Shown: positions 9,552 through 19,065 of the stretch, in pieces
Layout: each line of letters starts with the position of its first letter
Position numbering within the stretch: position 1 is the stretch's first letter
From: JAAYTL01 sp031460505
GTDB taxonomy: Bacteria; Bacillota; Clostridia; Tissierellales; Tissierellaceae
Length of the DNA stretch: 64,000 nt
Reading direction: 5' to 3'
Assembly: GCA_031460505.1 (NCBI GenBank)
Contig: JAVKTT010000001.1
Coordinates: 124,001-188,000, forward strand
Notes under the pieces: generated by a model
Database searches by the model: none
The model's input: the letters and a program-made list of their open reading frames with translations, nothing else
Told to the model about the DNA's origin: nothing
Translations under genes and position numbers: made by a program

Positions 9552-11227
9552 TATAACACCTCCTCTTTTACTCTTGAGTATACTGTATATGAATCCATCT
9601 GCCGTCCGTTATAATTTAGTATACTATGCTCTAGAAAAATTCCTGTTTCTTGTCTTATTAATCTAGCCAATTGTCCAGTAGAGTTCATTTCCACATTTAC
9701 TAGTTTCTTTGCACATTCTGAATATTTTTTTAATAATCTGGTTGGTAATGGAAATAAGTCTCCAAAGATAAGGGCACCAATTGATTCTCCATCTCTTTTT
9801 AACATATTTACTGCTTCTTTTATTGGGCCATACATGGAACCCCAGCCAATAAGTAGAGTTTCCGGACTTTCAACACCAAAATAATCTGGTTCTTGAATTT
9901 CACTTGTTAAACCTTCTAGCTTTTTCATACGTTTATTCTGCATTGCTGTACGGACCTCTGCTGATTCTGTTATATGTCCATATTCATTATGTTCGTGACT
10001 TTCCACTCGTACTAAAGCATTCTCAATTTTACCAGGTATAATTCTCGGGGAAATCCCATTTTCAACAGGCTTATACCTCTTATATTCTTCATCTCCTAGT
10101 TCTTCTTTAGTCATAAGATGTCTTTCTATTGTTACTCTAGAAAAATCATATGGTGGAATGGTCTGTGTTGCATCTGCTAAATATTGATCTGAAAGAATTA
10201 TAACCTGAACTTGATACTTATCTGCTAGATTAAAGGCTCTTGTAGTTTGATAAAAGGCATCTTCAGCATTCTTTACTGCTATAATCATCTTTGGATATTC
10301 ACCATGTCCTGAGAATAGAACAAAATCCAAATCAGCTTGTTCAGTACGGGTAGGTAATCCTGTTGCTGGTCCAGATCTTTGGACATCTACTACTACAATG
10401 GGTGTCTCCGATATTCCTTGATAGCTCATTGCTTCCACCATAAGTGCATAACCTCCACCTGATGTAGAAGTCATGGAACGAACTCCTGCATAGGATGCAC
10501 CTAGAACCATATTTATTGCTGAAATCTCATCTTCTACTTGTTCTACTATTATTTTGGCATCATCCTGCTTCATGGATAATTTTGTCATAATACTAGTAGA
10601 TGGAGCCATCGGATAGGATGCAAAAAAACCTATTCCGCTAGCCAATGCACCAAGGGCTATGGCGTCATTAGAATTAATAAATATTTGTTCTCTTTTCTCC
10701 GGCTTATTTACCTTGAACTTTCCTTCCACAAACTGATAACCTTTTTTAAAAGCTTCAAAATTAGAATTTGCTGTCTCCTTCTCAAACTTCTCCATAAATA
10801 CTTCTTCTACGATATCGAAGGATTCGCCAAAAATTTTAAACAATGCTCCCGCAGCTACTGAACCTGCAGTTCTATTATTCCCAACTTCCTTTGCAAATCT
10901 AGCCATAGGCAAGTGGATAATCCTATCATCTTTAGCCTCTATAGACTCGTCACATATAATTACTCCACCTTCAGTAAGTCTTTCAGCATGAAACTCTACT
11001 GTTTCCTTATCTAAGGCAATTATGCAATCTAATAGGGGCCAATGTGAATAAATTGGATCTAGTCCAAATCTAATTTGGGTAAAGTTATGACCTCCTCGAA
11101 TTCTAGACATAAAATCCTTATGTGAATGAATAAAATATCCTTTACGGCATAGTATCTTTCCAATTAATACGCCAAGAGTATCCATTCCCAGACCAGCAGC
11201 CCCTCCAATTAAAATATTTTTTTCCAT
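9551..11227 (-). CDS. korA: 2-oxoacid:ferredoxin oxidoreductase, fused gamma-alpha subunit
   Basis: The 558-residue protein begins with the gamma domain (about 1-170; glycine-rich GGAAGLGMDTLG near the start, RIRGGHNFTQIR) and continues with the pyrimidine-binding alpha domain (about 185-400) and a C-terminal transketolase-C-like part (about 445-555). This gamma-alpha fusion paired with a separate beta subunit is the standard two-gene bacterial form; no ferredoxin-like delta subunit lies beside it. It is the first gene of the pair and is divergent from the Tm-1-like operon. Confidence 0.88.
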   Translation of the reverse strand: MEKNILIGGAAGLGMDTLGVLIGKILCRKGYFIHSHKDFMSRIRGGHNFTQIRFGLDPIYSHWPLLDCIIALDKETVEFHAERLTEGGVIICDESIEAKDDRIIHLPMARFAKEVGNNRTAGSVAAGALFKIFGESFDIVEEVFMEKFEKETANSNFEAFKKGYQFVEGKFKVNKPEKREQIFINSNDAIALGALASGIGFFASYPMAPSTSIMTKLSMKQDDAKIIVEQVEDEISAINMVLGASYAGVRSMTSTSGGGYALMVEAMSYQGISETPIVVVDVQRSGPATGLPTRTEQADLDFVLFSGHGEYPKMIIAVKNAEDAFYQTTRAFNLADKYQVQVIILSDQYLADATQTIPPYDFSRVTIERHLMTKEELGDEEYKRYKPVENGISPRIIPGKIENALVRVESHEHNEYGHITESAEVRTAMQNKRMKKLEGLTSEIQEPDYFGVESPETLLIGWGSMYGPIKEAVNMLKRDGESIGALIFGDLFPLPTRLLKKYSECAKKLVNVEMNSTGQLARLIRQETGIFLEHSILNYNGRQMDSYTVYSRVKEEVL

Positions 11228-11277
11228 TTATACACCTCTATAGTAATTTTTTCAACATTAGCATTTCCTATTATTGT

Positions 11278-11291
11278 TTTGTATATACAAA
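11278..11291. promoter_or_regulatory. 14-bp palindrome, possible operator
   Basis: TTTGTATATACAAA is a perfect palindrome in the 263-bp gap between the divergent korAB and Tm-1-like operons, about 50 bp upstream of korA. Its shape fits a GntR-like or similar dimeric repressor site, but no regulator gene is adjacent. Confidence 0.35.
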
Positions 11292-11490
11292 CAAATCTAT
11301 ACAGTATCATAAGTTAGTTTATCCGACTAAAACTCCAGTGGGAATTCTCTTCTCTTATGGGTATATATATTATGTTATATAATTAAAAATCAGGAAATTT
11401 GAGATTAAAGAAGGATTTTTAAGTATTGATGTTGTATATGTTAAATAACTAATGATAATATCAATGAAAATTATGAAGGGGGAAACGAAT

Positions 11491-12705
11491 TTGAAAACTG
11501 TATGTATTGCTGGAACATTTGACACTAAAGGTAAGGAACTTTCATATGTAAAAGACATATTTGAAAGTTTAGGATTAAAGGTATTTACTATCAACACTGG
11601 GGTATTTGAATCTGAATTTAAAGTCGATGTAACTAATGGCGAAGTTGTGGCTGAAGTAGGTGAAAATATTGAAGATATTGCAGCTAAGCATGACAGAGCA
11701 TATGCTACTGAAATATTATCAAAGGCAATGGAAAAAATTGTGCCAAGACTATATAATGAGGGAAAATTTGACGGTATAATATCCTTTGGTGGGACAGGTG
11801 GTACATCTATTGTTACACCAGGTATGAGAGCTCTACCAATAGGAGTTCCAAAGATCATGGTATCTACTGTGGCTTCTGGTAATACATCCTTTTACATTGG
11901 GACAAGTGATTTAATCATGATGCCTTCTGTAGTTGATGTTGCTGGATTAAATCGAATCTCCACTCAAATATTTACCAACGCTGCCCATGCCATGTCAGGA
12001 ATGTTAAATTATGAAACTGAACAATATGTATCAGATAAACCATTGATTGCTGCAACTATGTTTGGCCTAACTACTCCAGCTGTAAATTATGCTAGAGAGT
12101 ATATGGAAGCAAGAGGTTATGAAGTACTTATATTCCATGCTACAGGTACTGGTGGTAAGTCTATGGAGTCTTTAATAAATGATGGATATATCGAAGGTGT
12201 ACTTGACCTTACTACTACTGAATGGTGTGACGAGTTATTTGGTGGTGTATTAAATGCTGGACCTAATAGACTTGAAGCAGCAGCATTAAATAAAATACCA
12301 CAAGTGGTATCATTAGGTGCAATGGATATGGTGAACTTTGGCGCGTTTGATACAGTACCATCTAAGTATGATGGTAGAAACTTTTATAAGCACAATCCAT
12401 CAGTTACATTGATGAGAACAAGTGTTGAAGAGAACAAACTATTGGGAGAAAAGATAGCTGAAAAGTTAAATCTAGCCACAGAGAACACAGTGTTAATGAT
12501 TCCTAAAAAAGGACTTTCTGGTATCGATGCTGAAGGTGAACCATTCTATGGACCTGAAGAAAACCAAATGCTTTTTGATACAATTAAAAAGAATCTTAAT
12601 ACTGATATTGTAGAATTAATAGAGATGGATACTGTAATAAATGATAAGGTTTTTGCTGAAACTGCTGCACAAAAACTTATAGATATGATAGAAGCAAGAA
12701 AATAA
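11491..12705 (+). CDS. Tm-1-like ATP-binding domain protein (UPF0261 family)
   Basis: From the TTG at 11491 the product is 404 residues; an in-frame ATG at 11452 lacks a ribosome site, whereas GGGGG lies 8 bases before the TTG. The opening (TVCIAGTFDTKGKEL) and the internal GTGGTSIVTPGMRALP and TGTGGKSMESL segments are typical of the UPF0261/Tm-1-like family, related to the N-terminal part of the tomato ToMV-resistance protein Tm-1. Bacterial members have no firmly assigned reaction that I know of. It is 23 bases upstream of a PEP-hydrolase-like gene, the partner it is usually found with. Confidence 0.88.
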   Translation: MKTVCIAGTFDTKGKELSYVKDIFESLGLKVFTINTGVFESEFKVDVTNGEVVAEVGENIEDIAAKHDRAYATEILSKAMEKIVPRLYNEGKFDGIISFGGTGGTSIVTPGMRALPIGVPKIMVSTVASGNTSFYIGTSDLIMMPSVVDVAGLNRISTQIFTNAAHAMSGMLNYETEQYVSDKPLIAATMFGLTTPAVNYAREYMEARGYEVLIFHATGTGGKSMESLINDGYIEGVLDLTTTEWCDELFGGVLNAGPNRLEAAALNKIPQVVSLGAMDMVNFGAFDTVPSKYDGRNFYKHNPSVTLMRTSVEENKLLGEKIAEKLNLATENTVLMIPKKGLSGIDAEGEPFYGPEENQMLFDTIKKNLNTDIVELIEMDTVINDKVFAETAAQKLIDMIEARK

Positions 12706-12728
12706 ATTAGATGAAAGGATGATATTAT

Positions 12729-13556
12729 ATGAAGATGACTAGACAAGAAATAGTTAATAATTTCAAAGAAAAAATCTCTAATGGTGAGATATTATTAGGC
12801 GTAGGAGCAGGAACTGGTATCACTGCAAAAAGTAGTGAAGCTGGTGGATGCGATATGCTTATTATATATAATTCAGGAAGATATAGAATGGCTGGTCGTG
12901 GTTCTTTAGCAGGTCTTTTAGCTTATGGTGATGCAAATGCTATAGTTGTTGAAATGGGCTCAGAAGTATTACCTGTAGTTAAGAATACTCCTGTATTAGC
13001 AGGTGTAAATGGTACAGATCCATTCAAAGTAATGGATGTATTTTTAAAACAACTTAAGGATCAAGGCTTTGCTGGCGTTCAAAACTTCCCTACTGTTGGT
13101 CTTATTGATGGTGTATTTAGACAAAATCTTGAAGAAACTGGTATGGGATATGATCTAGAGGTTGAAATGATAAGAAAAGCACATGAGCTTGATATGTTAA
13201 CTACTCCTTATGTATTTGATGTTGAACAATCAAGAAAGATGGCTGAAGCTGGAGCAGATATAATTGTAGCTCATATGGGTCTTACTACTAAAGGAAGCAT
13301 TGGTGCTCAAACAGCTCTTACATTAGATGAAAGCGTCAAAAGAGTCCAAGAAATTGCAGATGCAGCAAAAGAGGTAAATCCTAATGTATTAGTAATCTGT
13401 CACGGTGGCCCTATTGCTGATCCTTCAGATGCTGAGTATGTACTAAAGAACACTACAGGAGTTCACGGTTTCTTTGGAGCTTCTAGTATTGAAAGATTTG
13501 CAGCTGAGAAAGGCATTAAAGAACAAACAGAAGCTTTCAAAGTTATAAAGAAATAG
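12729..13556 (+). CDS. Phosphoenolpyruvate hydrolase-like TIM-barrel protein
   Basis: The 275-residue protein belongs to the TIM-barrel family annotated as PEP hydrolase (PF09370-type) and related to the PEP mutase/isocitrate lyase superfamily. Visible signatures include GVGAGTGITAKSSEAGGCD near residue 25, LAGVNGTDPF, and the C-terminal VICHGGPI and GFFGASSIER segments. It is the second gene of the unit with the Tm-1-like protein; in fungi and plants the homologous domains are fused, which supports a joint function. The true substrate in bacteria is not established. Confidence 0.85.
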   Translation: MKMTRQEIVNNFKEKISNGEILLGVGAGTGITAKSSEAGGCDMLIIYNSGRYRMAGRGSLAGLLAYGDANAIVVEMGSEVLPVVKNTPVLAGVNGTDPFKVMDVFLKQLKDQGFAGVQNFPTVGLIDGVFRQNLEETGMGYDLEVEMIRKAHELDMLTTPYVFDVEQSRKMAEAGADIIVAHMGLTTKGSIGAQTALTLDESVKRVQEIADAAKEVNPNVLVICHGGPIADPSDAEYVLKNTTGVHGFFGASSIERFAAEKGIKEQTEAFKVIKK

Positions 13557-13578
13557 TATCTAAAAGGGAGACGATTTT

Positions 13579-14151
13579 GTGATATATAGAAATGCTACAA
13601 TAGAAGATATTCCAGCTATTGGAGAGTTGCAAAAGAAATATCATGTATCAACAATTAGTGAAGAAGACAAGCCTGATGGTTTTGTCACCACTTTGTTCAC
13701 TGATGAACAGTTTAAAGAGTTAATTGAAAAGGAAAATGGCCTAGCTATTGCTTGTGACGGAGACAAAGTTATAGCCTATGCTATGGCAGCATCTTGGGAA
13801 TACTGGTCCCAATGGCCATTATTTGAATATATGATACATGATTTACCTAATACTGAATACATGGGACAGGTTTTATCCATAGAAAATTCATACCAGTATG
13901 GACCAATTTGTATAGATAAATCATATCGTGGTACAGATGTACTACCAAACCTATTTGAATTTTCAAGAACTCAAATGAAAGATAGATATCCTATATTGAT
14001 AACTTTTATAAATCATATCAATCCTAGATCCTATAAAGCTCATACTGAAAAATTAGGACTTGAACTAATTAAGAACTTTGAATTCAACAATAACAACTAT
14101 TATGAATTAGGATATGATATGTCTAAAAAGACAAAAGGATCAAATATTTAA
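13579..14151 (+). CDS. GNAT-family N-acetyltransferase
   Basis: The 190-residue product begins with a GTG codon preceded by AAAGGGAG. The opening IYRNATIEDIPAIGELQKKYH and the later QYGPICIDKSYRGTDVLPNLFEF (acetyl-CoA-binding region with the R-G-x-x-V/L pattern) place it in the GNAT fold. It is third in the operon with the Tm-1-like and PEP-hydrolase-like genes and is followed by a terminator. Its acceptor substrate is unknown. Confidence 0.75.
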   Translation: MIYRNATIEDIPAIGELQKKYHVSTISEEDKPDGFVTTLFTDEQFKELIEKENGLAIACDGDKVIAYAMAASWEYWSQWPLFEYMIHDLPNTEYMGQVLSIENSYQYGPICIDKSYRGTDVLPNLFEFSRTQMKDRYPILITFINHINPRSYKAHTEKLGLELIKNFEFNNNNYYELGYDMSKKTKGSNI

Positions 14152-14175
14152 CCCTCACTTCAAGTGAGGGTTTTC
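14151..14175 (+). terminator. Intrinsic terminator
   Basis: ACCCTCAC and GTGAGGGT form a GC-rich hairpin immediately after the acetyltransferase stop, followed by TTTTCTT. It also separates the convergent CorC-like gene. Confidence 0.85.
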
Positions 14176-15423
14176 TTATGTTAGTATCCTAATTTTTTCA
14201 ATTCTATTTCTATCTATGTTTTCTATAATAAATTTAATATTTTCAAATTCAATTTCTTCGCCTTCTTCAGGAATTCTATCAACAATTCCTATTACAAATC
14301 CTGCGATTGTGTCAAAATCATCTGATTCTAAATGAATCCCAATTAAATCATTTAAATCCTCGATTTTTATATTCCCATTTACTAGATATTCATCTTCCTT
14401 AATCACATCTATCTCCTGAATATCCTTATCATACTCATCCTCAATTTCTCCAACAATTTCCTCTATTAAATCTTCAATAGTTACTATACCTTCTGTTCCA
14501 CCATACTCATCTATTACAACAACCATATGGATTCTATTTTCTCTCATCTCACTAAATAATTCTTTAGTTGATTTATACTCATAGGTAAAGTGAGGTTGTC
14601 GGACATACTTTCTTAAATTAAACTCCAAATCATTCTGTATCTGTAAAAATAATAAATCTTTTACATATAAAATACCTACTATATTATCAATAGTGTCTTC
14701 ATACACTGGTATCCTAGAATATTGCTCACGATTAATTACCTCTATAGTTTCCTCATATGATAAATCAACATCTATAGCAATCATTTCTGTTCTAGTAATC
14801 ATTACATCATTAACTTGTGAGTCCCCAAAATCAAAAACATTATAAATCATATCTTTTTCTTCGCCTTCAAGAACACCTTCTTTGTGGCTTACACTAACAA
14901 TTGTTCTTAGTTCTTCTTGGGTAATAAAGGGTTGATTATTATCTATTTCTCCCCCTAATACCTTAACCATAAAATTTGTAATCCTAGTTAGCACAAAACT
15001 AATAGGCGTGACCAAAATTATAACGAATTGAACAAAACCAGATACTTTTACAGCTACTTTCTCTGAGTTTTGTGCTGCTAATGATTTTGGAGTTATTTCA
15101 CCAAATATTAATATCAATAAGGTCATAATTCCTGTCGCTAGTCCCACACCTGTATTGCCAAAAGCATCAATAGCTAAAGATGTCATTAAGGATGATGCTC
15201 CTATATTAACTGCATTATTACCTATAAGTATAGCAGTTAAAAGTTTACTAGGCTCACTTAGGAGTTTACTGACCTTCTCTCCACCTTTTTCCTTATTTTC
15301 AACCATCTGCTTAACACGGATCTTGCTCAATGACATCAACGCAGTCTCTGATGCTGAAAACAAGGATGAAAAAAATAAACAAATTAATAATACAACAGCC
15401 TTCCACAAACCGTCAGAATCCAA
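14176..15423 (-). CDS. CNNM/CBS/CorC-domain membrane protein (HlyC/CorC family)
   Basis: The 415-residue protein has an N-terminal DUF21/CNNM membrane domain (about 1-190, four hydrophobic segments), a CBS pair (about 205-325; VMITRTEMIAIDVDLS and IHMVVVIDEYGGTEGIVT) and a C-terminal CorC_HlyC domain (about 340-415). The family is linked to Mg2+/Co2+ efflux; the old hemolysin name is misleading. A TTG start is preferred because TAGGAG lies nine bases upstream. Confidence 0.9.
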   Translation of the reverse strand: MDSDGLWKAVVLLICLFFSSLFSASETALMSLSKIRVKQMVENKEKGGEKVSKLLSEPSKLLTAILIGNNAVNIGASSLMTSLAIDAFGNTGVGLATGIMTLLILIFGEITPKSLAAQNSEKVAVKVSGFVQFVIILVTPISFVLTRITNFMVKVLGGEIDNNQPFITQEELRTIVSVSHKEGVLEGEEKDMIYNVFDFGDSQVNDVMITRTEMIAIDVDLSYEETIEVINREQYSRIPVYEDTIDNIVGILYVKDLLFLQIQNDLEFNLRKYVRQPHFTYEYKSTKELFSEMRENRIHMVVVIDEYGGTEGIVTIEDLIEEIVGEIEDEYDKDIQEIDVIKEDEYLVNGNIKIEDLNDLIGIHLESDDFDTIAGFVIGIVDRIPEEGEEIEFENIKFIIENIDRNRIEKIRILT

Positions 15424-15534
15424 AAACTATCACACTCCTAAAAAATTATATATAGATAATTATAGACAATTTTCCCCTTTTTATCAATCGATTTGTCATA
15501 AATGATTATTATTTCAAATTTCCAATAATCATAT

Positions 15535-15563
15535 TTGACATTTAACTGTGTTCATGTTATCAT
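15535..15563 (+). promoter_or_regulatory. Sigma-A promoter of the lysine-riboswitch operon
   Basis: TTGACA (15535-15540) and TATCAT (15558-15563) are 17 bases apart. Transcription would start near 15570, just before the riboswitch. Confidence 0.75.
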
Positions 15564-15586
15564 TGAAAAAATAATTTAATAAAAGT

Positions 15587-15867
15587 CCTCATCCAATGGG
15601 TGAGGTAGAGGCGCGATATCTATCAGTAACAATATGGAGGACGGAATCCAAAGATATATTGTGAAAGGAGCCATCGCCGAAGCTTCAGATACCAAAATCT
15701 GTTGCTGGGTCTATATTGAATAAATATAGGACTGTCATCTTAGTATTTGCTCGATACTTTGATGTTGTACTATCTCACACTGAGCAAGAAAGGAGAGGGA
15801 TTATATAGCTATTTTTGGCTAATATTCACCTGACATTACTTCTTAAGTTAGGTGATTTTTATTTTTT
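15587..15867 (+). promoter_or_regulatory. Lysine riboswitch (L box) with terminator platform
   Basis: The leader carries the conserved L-box blocks: GAGGTAGAGGCGCGA (15602-15616), GTGAAAGGAGCCATCGCCG (15661-15679), TTGCTGGGTC and GGACTGTCATCTTAGT. The P1 helix pairs GTGAGGTAG (near 15600-15608) with CTATCTCAC (15770-15778). An upstream hairpin CCTCATCC/GGGTGAGG (15587-15605) uses the same 5' strand of P1 and may compete with it. In this class, lysine binding favours the terminator, so the permease and amidohydrolase downstream should be made when lysine is scarce. The leader fills the 501-bp gap before the permease. Confidence 0.96.
15826..15867 (+). terminator. Riboswitch-controlled terminator
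   Basis: TCACCTGAC (15826-15834) pairs with GTTAGGTGA (15847-15855), followed by two T runs. It sits between the lysine aptamer and the permease ribosome site and is the likely expression platform. Confidence 0.85.
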
Positions 15868-15924
15868 GGCAATTGACTTATTTAACAAAGATACTTAAAT
15901 TAACTTACATCTAGGAGGAATTAT

Positions 15925-17325
15925 ATGACTGAAGTAGCAAATAATGCGTTAAGAAAAACAAATGAAAATAAAAATGAAAATAAATCAGAATTTAAAAGAG
16001 AGATAAGTCTTTTTGGTGGAATCAGCATTTTAGGTGGAGTTGTAATAGGTTCAGGGATATTTTATATAGGTTCATATGTGCTTATGAGAAGTGGCATGAG
16101 TTTGGGTCTTTCATTATTAAGCTGGATAATAGGTGGTATAGTTTCCCTTTTGGGGGGTATTTGTTATGCAGAACTAGGTGCTTCTGATCCAAGTGCAGGT
16201 GGTTCAACTGTCTATTTAAATAAAGCATATTCTCCATTGGTAGGATTCTTAAATGGATTTAGTTCTTGGTTACTTGCAGGCCCAAGTTCAATAGCAGGAA
16301 TTGCAATAGCACTTCCAAGTGCATTGACAAGCCTTATTCCAATGAGTAATACTACTATAAAGGTTATAGCTATTTCATTGATTATAGGATTAACAGCAGT
16401 AAATTATTTAGGAGTAAAGCTAGGAAGTATAGTACAAAATCTATCTATGATTGCAAAACTTGTTCCAATTGGAATTATATTAGTTTTAGGTTTGATTTAT
16501 GGTGATGTAAATCCTGATTTATCATTGACTCCAGTTAATGGTGATACAAGTTTTGGCTCTATTATCGGTATGATATCTTTTGCAGTTGTGGCTTCACTTT
16601 GGGCCTATGAAGGTTGGACAAACCTCAATACAGTTGCAGAAGAGGTTAAAAATCCTAAGAGAAATCTACCTTTATCAATTATTATTGCAATAATATCCAT
16701 AACATTAATCTATACATTGTTTAACTATTCTATATATAGAGTGGTTTCAATATCTGAAATTGAAGCCTTACTTGCAGATGGTAACTATTATTTAGGTACC
16801 TATGCAGCACAAAAGCTTATGGGTAATGCTGGACAATTATTGGTTGTTATAGCAATGGTTACAGCTATGTTTGGTTCACTAAATGGTTGTATTTTAGCAT
16901 TTCCAAGAATGTACTATGCCATGAGCAAAGAAGGTCATTTCTTTAATAGTTTCAAGAAGCTACATCCAAAGTATAATGTACCCTATGTTCCTTTGATAGT
17001 TCAGGCTATCTTATCAATAATTTTAGTATTAGCAAGTGATTTAAACCAGTTAACATCATTGGTGGTATTTACTGGTATGTTGTTTAATACATTATCTATA
17101 TTTGCAGTATTTATATATAGAAGGAAGTTCCCAGATTCAGAAAGACCATATAAAGTATTCCTATATCCATTTACTGTAATCATTACAGTATTAATATTTG
17201 CTGGATTACTAATTAATACTTTTATAGAAGACCCTGCAACATCATTAATTAGTCTTAGTGTACCTGCTATAGGTATTTTATTCTATACTTATTTTAGCTA
17301 TAGAAATAAGGTAAATGAAAATTAA
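15925..17325 (+). CDS. APC-family amino-acid permease (lysine-riboswitch controlled)
   Basis: The 466-residue protein has about twelve hydrophobic segments and the APC signature near the first helix (GGISILGGVVIGSGIFYIGS), then GGICYAELG and the helix-6 region ASLWAYEGWTNLNTVAEEVKNP. It transports amino acids across the cytoplasmic membrane, probably by exchange or cation symport. The lysine riboswitch upstream makes lysine, or a lysine-derived compound, the best candidate substrate; that is inference from regulation. The start follows AGGAGG. Its stop lies 13 bases before the amidohydrolase start, so the two form one transcript. Confidence 0.9.
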   Translation: MTEVANNALRKTNENKNENKSEFKREISLFGGISILGGVVIGSGIFYIGSYVLMRSGMSLGLSLLSWIIGGIVSLLGGICYAELGASDPSAGGSTVYLNKAYSPLVGFLNGFSSWLLAGPSSIAGIAIALPSALTSLIPMSNTTIKVIAISLIIGLTAVNYLGVKLGSIVQNLSMIAKLVPIGIILVLGLIYGDVNPDLSLTPVNGDTSFGSIIGMISFAVVASLWAYEGWTNLNTVAEEVKNPKRNLPLSIIIAIISITLIYTLFNYSIYRVVSISEIEALLADGNYYLGTYAAQKLMGNAGQLLVVIAMVTAMFGSLNGCILAFPRMYYAMSKEGHFFNSFKKLHPKYNVPYVPLIVQAILSIILVLASDLNQLTSLVVFTGMLFNTLSIFAVFIYRRKFPDSERPYKVFLYPFTVIITVLIFAGLLINTFIEDPATSLISLSVPAIGILFYTYFSYRNKVNEN

Positions 17326-17338
17326 TAGAGGTGGAATA

Positions 17339-18928
17339 ATGAGAACAATATTAAAAAACGGAAAAATCTATATTGAAAAAGATAATTTTGTAGAAGCACT
17401 CCTTCTTGAAAATGAAGTAATACTAGAACTTGGTTCAAATGAAGAAATCTCAACTTATGATTCAGATGAAGTTATTGATCTTGAAGGAAAAACTGTACTG
17501 CCAGGTTTAAACGATAGTCATCTTCACTTAGCTGGTGTAGGTAGTACTATGACCTCCTGTAACCTAACCCCTGCTAGATCTATTGATGATTTAATAAATT
17601 TAGGTAAAGATTTTATGGCTAAGAATCCAAAGCTTACTTCTATTGCAGGTAGAGGTTGGAACCAAGACTATTTCACATCTGGCGAAAAAAGAATGCCAAC
17701 AAGATTTGATTTAGACAAGATATCAACTGATATTCCTATTGTATTTGTAAGAGTCTGTGGTCATATGGCAACTGGAAATACAAAAGCCTTAGAATTATTA
17801 AGTGTAGATGAAAACACTAAAGTAGATGGCGGAGTTATCGAATTAGGTACTGATGGCAAACCAAATGGTATTTTTAGTGAAAATGCAGTTGCTTTTCTAA
17901 ATTCTGCTATACCAAATAAAACAGAAGATGATATAGAAAATGAGTTCCTTAAGGCCGTAGATTATGCAATAAGTTTAGGTATCACATCCGTTCAGTCTTG
18001 TGATGTATCTAAAGAAGATAATCAATCTATGTTTAATATAATTCATAATATCTATAAAAACAATAAGACAAAACTTAGATATAGTCATCAATTTAACTAC
18101 CAAGATATCAATGATTTTAAAGATTATCTAAATACTGAATTTAATACTGGCGATTATGATGAAAAGTTCTTATCTAAAGGAGCATTAAAATTATTTATAG
18201 ATGGTTCTTTAGGTGCTAGAACAGCTTTGATGCTAAATGATTATAATGATGCACCTGGAACTAAAGGAGTTCAAGTATTGACTCTCGAACAATTGGATCA
18301 AATCTGTAGTTTAGCTGCTGAAAATGAAATAAGAATTGTAACTCATGCTATTGGTGATGGTGCTGTAGAAATGGTATTAAATGCTTATGAGAAAATTTTA
18401 GTAAATGGGAAAAATCCACTAAGACATGGAATAGTTCACTGTCAAATAACTAGTAAAGAGCAATTGGAAAGAATAGCTAAATTAAATATTGCGGTTATGT
18501 ATCAACCTATTTTCTTGGACTATGACTTAAATATTGTTGAGGATAGAGTTGGTAAAGAATTATCTTCTACATCCTATGCTTTTAATACCCTATTTCAATT
18601 AGGAGCACCAATTAGCTTAGGTACTGATGCACCTGTAGAGGACTGTAACCCGTGGTACAATTTATACTGTGCAGTAACTAGAAAAGGGTTAAACGGTAAA
18701 CCTGAAGATGGTTTCTATCCTAATGAAAAAATGGACATACAAGATGCCATTGATTGCTACACCTATGGAAGTGCGTATAATGAGTTTAAAGAAAACTTTA
18801 AAGGTAGATTAAAACCAGGTTTTGTAGCTGACTTAATCGTGTTAGATAAAGATATCTTTACAATTAACCCTGATGAAATCAAAGATATAGTTGTAGAAAG
18901 AACTATGATTGATGGTAATTTTATATAG
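17339..18928 (+). CDS. YtcJ-like metal-dependent amidohydrolase
   Basis: This 529-residue protein belongs to the amidohydrolase superfamily, YtcJ-like branch. The metal ligands are visible as DSHLHL (near residue 60), HAIGDGA (around 335) and the final GTDAPVED segment; the C-terminal PGFVADLIVLDKDIF is the usual beta-sandwich closing strand. The ATG at 17339 is preceded by GAGGTGG and is favoured over one at 17315. It should hydrolyse a C-N bond of an amide or imidazole-type compound. Sharing a transcript with a lysine-riboswitch permease suggests a lysine conjugate as substrate, but this is a guess. Confidence 0.85.
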   Translation: MRTILKNGKIYIEKDNFVEALLLENEVILELGSNEEISTYDSDEVIDLEGKTVLPGLNDSHLHLAGVGSTMTSCNLTPARSIDDLINLGKDFMAKNPKLTSIAGRGWNQDYFTSGEKRMPTRFDLDKISTDIPIVFVRVCGHMATGNTKALELLSVDENTKVDGGVIELGTDGKPNGIFSENAVAFLNSAIPNKTEDDIENEFLKAVDYAISLGITSVQSCDVSKEDNQSMFNIIHNIYKNNKTKLRYSHQFNYQDINDFKDYLNTEFNTGDYDEKFLSKGALKLFIDGSLGARTALMLNDYNDAPGTKGVQVLTLEQLDQICSLAAENEIRIVTHAIGDGAVEMVLNAYEKILVNGKNPLRHGIVHCQITSKEQLERIAKLNIAVMYQPIFLDYDLNIVEDRVGKELSSTSYAFNTLFQLGAPISLGTDAPVEDCNPWYNLYCAVTRKGLNGKPEDGFYPNEKMDIQDAIDCYTYGSAYNEFKENFKGRLKPGFVADLIVLDKDIFTINPDEIKDIVVERTMIDGNFI

Positions 18929-18938
18929 AATGAACTAT

Positions 18939-18963
18939 GGCAGAGCTTTTAGCTCTGCCTTTT
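18939..18963 (+). terminator. Intrinsic terminator
   Basis: GGCAGAGCT (18939-18947) and AGCTCTGCC (18951-18959) form a perfect 9-bp hairpin followed by a T run. It closes the riboswitch operon. Confidence 0.9.
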
Positions 18964-19065
18964 GTTAAACCTCTTCGAGTCCTTTATATAGAAAAACATA
19001 TCAAGGTATAGTTCTGCTTTTAAGGGTATATGTTATATTAATATACAAATTTCGGGGGCGAGAAT

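Noticed and set aside
11370..11858. 162-residue minus-strand frame over the start of the Tm-1-like gene
   Set aside because: Overlaps a confident gene with a good ribosome site; no own signals.
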